DNA of 22,393 nucleotides from Bacteroidota bacterium (GTDB lineage: Bacteria; Bacteroidota; Bacteroidia; Cytophagales; Cyclobacteriaceae). The DNA is taken from NCBI GenBank assembly GCA_023431285.1, contig JAEYXN010000158.1:1-22393 (forward strand), written 5' to 3'. The position numbers and the translations under genes are program-made. The stretch's first letter is position 1, and every line of letters begins with the position of its first letter. This document shows, in pieces, positions 16,946-22,393 of this stretch. Below the pieces are notes generated by a model, which saw nothing but the letters and a program-made list of their open reading frames with translations, was not told the origin of the DNA and did not search any database.

Positions 16946-18427
16946 ATGAAAGTTTGGTTCATAAGATCGTTTTCGGTTAGGTTAGTTTGGGTAATTGCAG
17001 TCGCGGGATTCAGTTTGAATCTCGCGGGCTGCGATGATGGCGAACCTGTAAAGCATAAACCTCCCGTTGTCAATCCGGAAATTGGCAAGGCTCAATATTG
17101 GGTCACCACTGGTGATCGGGCGCTGCTGTTGACACGTCAGTCCGATATATCGATCACCAAGCCTGCGGTAACCAACCTTCCCATTGTCAAAGTGGATGCG
17201 GATGAGACTTACCAAAGTATTGAGGGATTCGGGGCAGCGCTAACCGGCTCATCGGCATACCTGATGAATAAGAAATTGTCTGCTACCCAACGCCAGGCGC
17301 TTATCAAAGATTTGTTTGATCCGAATACCGGGATTGGAATCAGCGCGCTGAGACTGACTATTGGGGCCTCAGACTTTTCATTGAGAGATTTCACTTATAA
17401 TGATATCCCCTCAGGTGAGGCGGATTTTGATCTTGAGCACTTTTCCATAGATGAGGAAAGAACAGATTTGTTGCCGGTGCTTAAAGCGATCAACTCCACT
17501 GCGGCAGACCTTACTATCATGGCGTCTCCCTGGACTGCGCCTCCATGGATGAAGACTAATGGAAGCTATTATGGTGGTAGTCTGAAGACTGAAGCTTATG
17601 AGGTTTACGCCAATTACTTCGTGAGGTACATCGATGCTATGGCGGACGAGGGGATTGATATTGATGCGATCACGATCCAGAATGAACCTCTTCATACTAC
17701 CTCGTATCCAACCATGAGTATGAGTGCGGAAGAGCAGAAGAACTTCGTTAAAAACAACCTCGGCCCCACGTTTGCGAATAGCGGTACCGATACGAAGATT
17801 ATACTTTATGATCACAACTGGGACAACCCTCAGTATCCTATCTCGATAATGAATGATGCGACTGCCAAGCAGTATGTAGAAGGTTCGGCTTTCCACGCCT
17901 ATGGTGGTTCTGTGTCGGCGATGAGCACCGTCCACAACGCGCATCCCGACAAGGGCCTTTATTTTACAGAGATATCCGGTGGAAACTGGGCGACTGATTT
18001 CGGCGCAAACCTGCAATGGAATATGGCCAATATCTTCATTGGGACGACTAAAAACTGGTCGCGCACCGCTCTTCTTTGGAACCTTGCCCTGGACGAGAAT
18101 TTCGGTCCCACGAATAACGGTTGCTCTGACTGTCGGGGTGTAGTGACGATAAACTCATCAACCGGAGCAGTGACAAAGAATGTAGAGTATTATTCGATTG
18201 GTCACTTCTCGAAATTTGTTCGCAATGGTGCTCACCGCATAGAAGCCGCGGCTTCTTCAACGGTCGCAGGCGTGGATTACGTCGCCTTTGTAAATCCGGA
18301 AGGCTCACGGGTCATGGTGTTCTCTAATTCGGGCCCAAATCAGGAAATGATCGCCGTGGAGGAGGGAGACAAACAATTTACCGCTTCCCTTCCTGCCTCC
18401 TCGGTGGTAACTATTGTGTGGGATTAG
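16946..18427 (+). CDS. GH30 beta-glucanase lipoprotein (third of three)
   Basis: Glycoside hydrolase family 30 enzyme of 493 residues and paralogue of the first GH30 in the operon. Both share a YWVTTGD/MWVTTGD opening, GASD, SPWTAP-WMKTN, EEQ...FVKN-LGP, and a C-x2-C-x-G motif. Lipobox LAGC gives lipidated C29 followed by the acidic residues DDGE, a good surface-export-like signal. Catalytic residues are acid/base E247 (IQNEPLH) and nucleophile E342 (YFTEIS). The C-terminal sandwich begins after YYSIGHFSKF and the protein ends in SVVTIVW, typical of the family. The likely substrate is beta-1,6-glucan or beta-1,6-branched glucan. It is the last gene of the locus, with an 11-base gap from its neighbour and a terminator-like hairpin downstream. 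Confidence 0.93.
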   Translation: MKVWFIRSFSVRLVWVIAVAGFSLNLAGCDDGEPVKHKPPVVNPEIGKAQYWVTTGDRALLLTRQSDISITKPAVTNLPIVKVDADETYQSIEGFGAALTGSSAYLMNKKLSATQRQALIKDLFDPNTGIGISALRLTIGASDFSLRDFTYNDIPSGEADFDLEHFSIDEERTDLLPVLKAINSTAADLTIMASPWTAPPWMKTNGSYYGGSLKTEAYEVYANYFVRYIDAMADEGIDIDAITIQNEPLHTTSYPTMSMSAEEQKNFVKNNLGPTFANSGTDTKIILYDHNWDNPQYPISIMNDATAKQYVEGSAFHAYGGSVSAMSTVHNAHPDKGLYFTEISGGNWATDFGANLQWNMANIFIGTTKNWSRTALLWNLALDENFGPTNNGCSDCRGVVTINSSTGAVTKNVEYYSIGHFSKFVRNGAHRIEAAASSTVAGVDYVAFVNPEGSRVMVFSNSGPNQEMIAVEEGDKQFTASLPASSVVTIVWD

Positions 18428-18446
18428 GTGGCCTCAGAACGTCAGG

Positions 18447-18495
18447 GATAAACGTTTTTATCAGGCAGGTAACAAACCTCTGCCTTTGTCGTTTT
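18447..18495 (+). terminator. Two tandem hairpins ending the GH30 operon
   Basis: GATAAA (18447-18452) pairs with TTTATC (18457-18462) around CGTT. Directly after it, AGGCA-GGT (18463-18470) pairs with ACC-TC-TGCCT (18476-18485; the TC is a bulge) around AACAA, followed by the T-rich TTGTCGTTTT. The second stem plus T-rich tail fits an intrinsic terminator about 35 bases after the stop codon. Confidence 0.55.
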
Positions 18496-18506
18496 CATGA
18501 CACGGT

Positions 18507-18545
18507 GCACTTTTCGTAAATTCGGACTTTAGGCATGAAAAGTGC
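18507..18545. repeat. 9-bp inverted repeat around the AsmA-like gene's candidate promoter
   Basis: GCACTTTTC (18507-18515) and GAAAAGTGC (18537-18545) are exact reverse complements separated by 21 bases. The spacer contains a -7-like box at 18517-18524, so a dimeric regulator bound here would cover the transcription start. A stem-loop in RNA is also possible, but the left arm probably lies upstream of the transcription start. Confidence 0.55.
18517..18524 (+). promoter_or_regulatory. Candidate -7 promoter box for the AsmA-like gene
   Basis: TAAATTCG matches TAnnTTTG with one mismatch. It lies 60 bases before the ATG at 18577 and directly after the terminator of the glucan operon. No clear -33 TTG is present at standard spacing. 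Confidence 0.33.
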
Positions 18546-18576
18546 TCCTGCGAGCTGTAATCCCTGACCTTGAAAA

Positions 18577-21500
18577 ATGAATCCGAAGCTTAAGAAGTGG
18601 TTGCTGCGGCCGTTTCTGATCCTACTTCTGCTGTGTGTAACGACTGCAGGTGTTCTCTTTCTTATCCTGACAACCCAACAGGAGAAGCTTGTGAACGCTG
18701 CTGTGAAGGCAGTGAACGCGCAATTGAAGGGTGAGCTGGTTGTCGAAGGTAGCAGCATCTCCCTTCTTCGGAATTTCCCATATGTTTCTATCGCCCTTCA
18801 CAACGGCAGGTTATACGACCGAAAGAAAAGCCCGGAGAAACCTGTGTTGCAGGTAGACCGGCTTTACGCCGGTTTTAGTCTTCCTGACCTGTTGAACGAA
18901 AAATACAATATCCGACGTCTTATCTTAATCAAGGGTTACGTAAACGTGATTCGTGAGAAACAGGGGCGTGTCAATATTGTTGAGGCCACCACGGTAAAGA
19001 AGGATTCGATTAAAGCACCGGATGAAGAGATTTCAGGCTCGGGAGAAATCAATCTTGACAAGGTGATTCTGCGAGACATTCATCTTTCATACGAAGACCG
19101 GCAGTCGGGCTATACCTATCGTGGATTGATTGGTAAGCTGATTTCATCTCTAAGTATGGACACGGCACAGATTTCGTCGATCGTCAGGGGAGACGTTGTG
19201 CTGGATATTTTATCTCCGTCCGATAGTGCCTTCTTCCGCGATCGGCATCTGAATCTGGACCTGACCACAACTTACCATACCAAAAGCAATAGGGTAGATG
19301 TGATTGCATGTTTATTGAAGCTTGATGATGCGTCTTTATCGATTCGTGGAAAGGCTGGAATGGGAACGGAGACGGATCTTGATCTCGAAATCAAAGGAGA
19401 GAATGAGGACTTCAACCTTATCACGGCTTTTCTGCCTGGGGATATCAAAGAAAAAGTTAAGCCCTTTCGTTACGATGGTGTTATTTCATTCGATGCTCGT
19501 CTGAAAGGAAAAATGTCCGATACGGAAACACCATTGATTGAGGTGAACTTCGGGTGCCGGGAGGGTTGGATACAGAATAAAGGTTCTGATCGAAAAGTAG
19601 AAGAGCTTGGATTCAAAGGTTTCTATACCAACGGAAAGGATCGCTCCCTTCAAACATCGGAACTTCATATTGTTAATGTGAACGCGCGTCCGGATAAAGG
19701 ATTGTTTCATGGTAACTTCGTCGTTCGTGATTTCACGCATCCAAGAACACTCGTGCAGATCCGTTCCGAGCTGGAACTTCGGTTTCTTGGCGAGTTCTTT
19801 GGAATTCAGGATCTAAAACAAATCACCGGGACAATCAAACTGGATATGGACTTCAAGGAGCTTGAAGACATTCATCTGCCTGAAGAGTCATTGAAAAAAC
19901 TGAGGGAGGGTGTTCAGAGTAAGTTACTGGTAGAAAACCTCTCGTTTAGAATTCCTAACTATCCTCATGCAATAAGGGACATGAATCTGAATGCAGAGAT
20001 GATTGATGGAAAGATCACTGTCGATTCTGCGTCAGTAAAGGTGGGTCAGTCGAATCTGAGATTCAAAGGGAGCCTTAGTGATATCCGCGCATTTCTTCGC
20101 TATCATGATAAACCAATAACGCTATCGCTAAGCGCCATGAGTGATAAGATTCTCATGGCTGAGCTTCTTTCGTTTGATACGGCTCTCGTGAGGAAGGTCG
20201 GTGAGGAAGTAAGTAAATTTAATATCAACCTGAAGCTTGAGACTTCTGTGAAAGAACTTCTGAATCCGTCGCCGCTTCCCCGGGGAACTCTTGAAATGAA
20301 AGGGCTGAACGCGGTATTCAAGAATTACGGTCATGAGGTAAAGAATCTTTCTGCGACAGTGCTCATCAATGACACGACATTGAGACTACGTGAATTTACC
20401 GGCATGATCGACAGCTCTGACATCGAATTCAAAGGACGGGTAAATAACTATGCGTTGTGGTTCAATAATATTAAGAAGGGGCAAACCCAGATTGCATTTG
20501 ACTTCAAGTCAAAACGTTTTGCCTTAAAAGATGTGTTTACACGGGAAGTGAGACGATATCTTCCGCGGGGCTATCGACGCGAGATGCTTAAGGATGCATG
20601 GCTTCGTGCAAGGATCGACCTGAAGTATGATACTGGTTTCCGTTTCGCGAAGGCAAAGATTGCCAACGTAACCGGCGAACTTGTTCGGCATAAACTCAAA
20701 CTCACCGGTATTAGCGGACATGTGAAATATGGTCGCAGACTGTTGGTACTTGATACTTTAAGAGGAAAGATAGGAAAGAGCGATTTCGACATTACGTTTA
20801 AATACTTTACCGGTCCTGATAGGCAGATGAAGAAACGTTCAAACTATCTGAAGTTCACGTCGAAGTTTCTCGACGCCGATGAAATGAGCCAGTACGACCT
20901 TGCACCAAGTAAAGGCAAGCGTCGAGGTACAACGGATTCAACAAAGACAGTGGTGGCTTCTGCGCCTGTGGCAACCGTTGATTCGACAAAACACAAGGAT
21001 GCTTTCAATATTTTTATCATTCCATTCTCCGACTTCAATGGTGAGATCGATATTGCAAAGCTGAAGTATAACCGGCTATGGTTGAAGGATGTCACCGCCA
21101 GATTGCGCATGCAGGAGGATCAGCATATTTATGTGGATACGCTCCGGATGCAAGTCGCCGGGGGAACGGCAGCCATGCGCGGTCATTTCAATGGGACCAA
21201 TCCAGATAAGATCTATTTCCGCAGCCGGATCAAAGTAGACCAGGTAAACCTGGAAAAGATGATGTTGAAGCTGGATCATTTTGGACAGGATGTGGTGATC
21301 AACAAAAATATCAAGGGACGTATAAGCGGAGAGATTCGCAGTTATGTACAGGTTCATCCGAACTTTGTACCGATTATGAGCAAAACGAAAGCTGATCTTA
21401 ACCTTGCTATCTACAACGGTACCCTTGTTGATTTTGCGCCTATGCAGGCGATGGCCAGTTACTTTAAGGATAAGAATCTGCGTTTGATCCGGTTTGACAC

Positions 21501-21822
21501 GCTTCAGAACAGACTCTCTTTCTCGGAAGGCGTCCTGGATATTCCATCAATGAATATCAACTCTTCATTAGGGTATATTCAAATGTCCGGTAAACAATCC
21601 CTGGACCTGCATATGGAATATTATGTTAGAGTGCCGTTGAAGGTTGTTACCAAAGCCGGATTGAGCGGCTTGTTTAACAAGAAGCATGAAGAAGTGGATC
21701 TCGCTCAGGTTGACGAGATTGAGTATCTCGACAAGGATAAGAAGATCGCGTTCATGAATTTAAAGGTTGTCGGCAAGCCGGAGGATTTCAAAGTGGCTCT
21801 TGGTAAAGACAAGAAGAAGTGA
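18577..21822 (+). CDS. AsmA-like envelope protein
   Basis: Large AsmA-family protein of 1081 residues, anchored by one N-terminal membrane helix (about 12-31) with the rest in the periplasm. AsmA-like proteins (AsmA, TamB, YhdP group) form long beta-groove bridges linked to lipid traffic and outer-membrane homeostasis; the specific role in Bacteroidota is not established. The N-terminal AsmA pattern is visible right after the helix (VNAQLKGELVVEGSSISLLRNFPYVSIAL). It is followed by long stretches of repeating beta-strands and a C-terminal AsmA-like region (about 940-1040; LAIYNGTLVDFAPMQAMASY, LDIPSMNINSSLGYIQMSG). A lysine-rich low-complexity insert lies at about 775-810. The protein ends in a lysine-rich tail. 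It seems to be a single-gene unit after the glucan operon terminator and is convergent with the DUF3817 gene. Confidence 0.9.
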   Translation: MNPKLKKWLLRPFLILLLLCVTTAGVLFLILTTQQEKLVNAAVKAVNAQLKGELVVEGSSISLLRNFPYVSIALHNGRLYDRKKSPEKPVLQVDRLYAGFSLPDLLNEKYNIRRLILIKGYVNVIREKQGRVNIVEATTVKKDSIKAPDEEISGSGEINLDKVILRDIHLSYEDRQSGYTYRGLIGKLISSLSMDTAQISSIVRGDVVLDILSPSDSAFFRDRHLNLDLTTTYHTKSNRVDVIACLLKLDDASLSIRGKAGMGTETDLDLEIKGENEDFNLITAFLPGDIKEKVKPFRYDGVISFDARLKGKMSDTETPLIEVNFGCREGWIQNKGSDRKVEELGFKGFYTNGKDRSLQTSELHIVNVNARPDKGLFHGNFVVRDFTHPRTLVQIRSELELRFLGEFFGIQDLKQITGTIKLDMDFKELEDIHLPEESLKKLREGVQSKLLVENLSFRIPNYPHAIRDMNLNAEMIDGKITVDSASVKVGQSNLRFKGSLSDIRAFLRYHDKPITLSLSAMSDKILMAELLSFDTALVRKVGEEVSKFNINLKLETSVKELLNPSPLPRGTLEMKGLNAVFKNYGHEVKNLSATVLINDTTLRLREFTGMIDSSDIEFKGRVNNYALWFNNIKKGQTQIAFDFKSKRFALKDVFTREVRRYLPRGYRREMLKDAWLRARIDLKYDTGFRFAKAKIANVTGELVRHKLKLTGISGHVKYGRRLLVLDTLRGKIGKSDFDITFKYFTGPDRQMKKRSNYLKFTSKFLDADEMSQYDLAPSKGKRRGTTDSTKTVVASAPVATVDSTKHKDAFNIFIIPFSDFNGEIDIAKLKYNRLWLKDVTARLRMQEDQHIYVDTLRMQVAGGTAAMRGHFNGTNPDKIYFRSRIKVDQVNLEKMMLKLDHFGQDVVINKNIKGRISGEIRSYVQVHPNFVPIMSKTKADLNLAIYNGTLVDFAPMQAMASYFKDKNLRLIRFDTLQNRLSFSEGVLDIPSMNINSSLGYIQMSGKQSLDLHMEYYVRVPLKVVTKAGLSGLFNKKHEEVDLAQVDEIEYLDKDKKIAFMNLKVVGKPEDFKVALGKDKKK

Positions 21823-21869
21823 GTTCGTTAAGGCGACTGTTTGACGAGAGATCACAAGAGAAAGAAGGA

Positions 21870-22160
21870 TTAATCCGGATACTCCTTTTTGAGAGACCTC
21901 TCCACATAGAAAGGAAGAAAGGGGAGGAGCGACGCGACGAAAAACCATAGCACGCGCGAGAACTTCCATTGCAGTTTGATCCAGCAAAGAAGAAGCAGGG
22001 CTCCATACAATACGAATAGCGCACCGTGGGCCCATCCAACAACAGTGACGCCAAGGGGATAGTCCAGTAAATACTTCACAGGCATAGCAACTCCCAGTAA
22101 CAGGATATACGAGATCCCTTCTATCAGGGCAACTGTGGCAAATGTGCGAACGAGTTTCAA
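21870..22160 (-). CDS. DUF3817 small integral membrane protein
   Basis: Inner-membrane protein of 96 residues matching the DUF3817 (YdzA-like) family, whose function is unknown. Family marks are the start region LVRTFATVALIEGISYILLL, the charged-aromatic GWAHGALFVLYG, and three hydrophobic helices at about 6-28, 38-62 and 68-86. A short basic/acidic tail (KKEYPD) follows. The start is a TTG (22158-22160): the next upstream codons in frame contain a TAA (22164-22166), so no longer ATG start is possible, and the TTG fits the family's usual N-terminus. It is convergent with the AsmA-like gene, with 47 bases between the two stop codons. It carries its own promoter candidate. Confidence 0.87.
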   Translation of the reverse strand: MKLVRTFATVALIEGISYILLLGVAMPVKYLLDYPLGVTVVGWAHGALFVLYGALLLLCWIKLQWKFSRVLWFFVASLLPFLPFYVERSLKKEYPD

Positions 22161-22178
22161 GCTTTATGTAATTTGGCC

Positions 22179-22209
22179 CAAACATAGAGTCAAATTCCGG
22201 ATAAAAAAA
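22179..22209 (-). promoter_or_regulatory. Candidate promoter of the DUF3817 gene
   Basis: Read on the minus strand, TATGTTTG (22186 down to 22179) matches the -7 consensus fully. At a 19-base spacing, TTTT (22209 down to 22206) stands at the -33 position, one base off TTTG. The predicted transcription start near 22172 would give a short leader of about 12 bases before the TTG start codon. Confidence 0.5.
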
Positions 22210-22375
22210 CATTACCCACCCAAACGGTATTGATCTATTGAATCAGATAGAATGGACTCAGAAATTCAGGATTCTCATTGACGAAAATGCGCGTTTTTGA
22301 AGCAGATGTTACACGGATTTTAAACTCATTCTTACCAACCTGCCATTGCGTCAAAAACTCGTATATTGCGATGCT

Positions 22376-22393
22376 ATGCGGTTGGCTCTACTG
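22376..22393 (+). CDS. Possible start of a further plus-strand gene (cut by the window edge)
   Basis: An ATG at 22376 opens a reading of six codons (MRLALL) that runs off the window. It could be the beginning of a signal peptide: the first 15 bases match the start of the first GH30 gene (14063) at 14 positions. Another ATG at 22371 is in a different frame. A -7-like TATATTGC (22362-22369) lies just before it. Too little is present to name the product. Confidence 0.3.

Noticed and set aside
21867..21876. 10-bp palindrome GGATTAATCC at the end of the DUF3817 gene as a bidirectional terminator
   Set aside because: It has no loop and no T-run on either side, and it overlaps the stop codon; too short to claim.
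22362..22369. TATATTGC as a true promoter for the gene cut at the right edge
   Set aside because: Two mismatches in the TTTG half, no -33 TTG at 17-23 bases, and the transcript would start right at the ATG.

Overview
The window looks like a chromosomal piece of a free-living member of the Bacteroidota, probably a Cytophagales/Chryseolinea-like soil or water bacterium. The evidence is a SusC/SusD pair, a SusE-like lipoprotein, DUF3078, a 7TM-DISM receptor, and several close matches to the Bacteroidota -7 promoter element (TAnnTTTG). The organism assignment is inferred from gene content only. No tRNA, rRNA, CRISPR array or intact insertion sequence was seen.

Left part (1-7490). An MltD-like LysM lytic transglycosylase stands alone with its own promoter. 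A single-domain CheY-like response regulator follows, also with its own promoter. Then comes a tight run of four genes: a DUF3078 outer-membrane barrel protein, a HerA/YjgR-type (DUF853) ATPase, a small unrecognised helical protein, and a 663-residue receptor. The receptor is the most unusual gene here. It joins an extracellular sugar-binding-like DISMED2 domain, a seven-helix 7TM-DISM membrane domain, a long coiled coil and, at the C-terminus, the zinc ribbon plus helical DNA-binding region of an IS1595-family transposase without the catalytic DDE domain. It reads as a domesticated, membrane-anchored DNA-binding signalling protein.

Middle part (7488-18495). A 329-bp intergenic region holds several inverted repeats and a perfect -7 box. 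After it lies a polysaccharide utilisation locus: SusC-like TonB-dependent transporter, SusD-like lipoprotein, SusE/F-like glycan-binding lipoprotein, then three GH30 glycosidases in a row. All three GH30s keep both catalytic glutamates. The first and third are lipoproteins and are paralogues of each other; the second has an ordinary signal peptide and belongs to a different GH30 branch. By analogy with the Bacteroides beta-1,6-glucan locus, the likely substrate is beta-1,6-glucan or a beta-1,6-branched beta-glucan (fungal wall, pustulan, laminarin side chains). A very GC-rich hairpin separates the binding/transport genes from the enzymes, and a terminator-like hairpin closes the operon. No SusR, hybrid two-component system or ECF sigma/anti-sigma pair is present, which makes the upstream 7TM receptor a candidate regulator; this is a hypothesis only.

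Right part (18496-22393). A large AsmA-like envelope protein has a 9-bp inverted repeat around its candidate promoter. A small convergent DUF3817 membrane protein with a TTG start lies on the minus strand. The window ends just inside what may be the start of another plus-strand gene.
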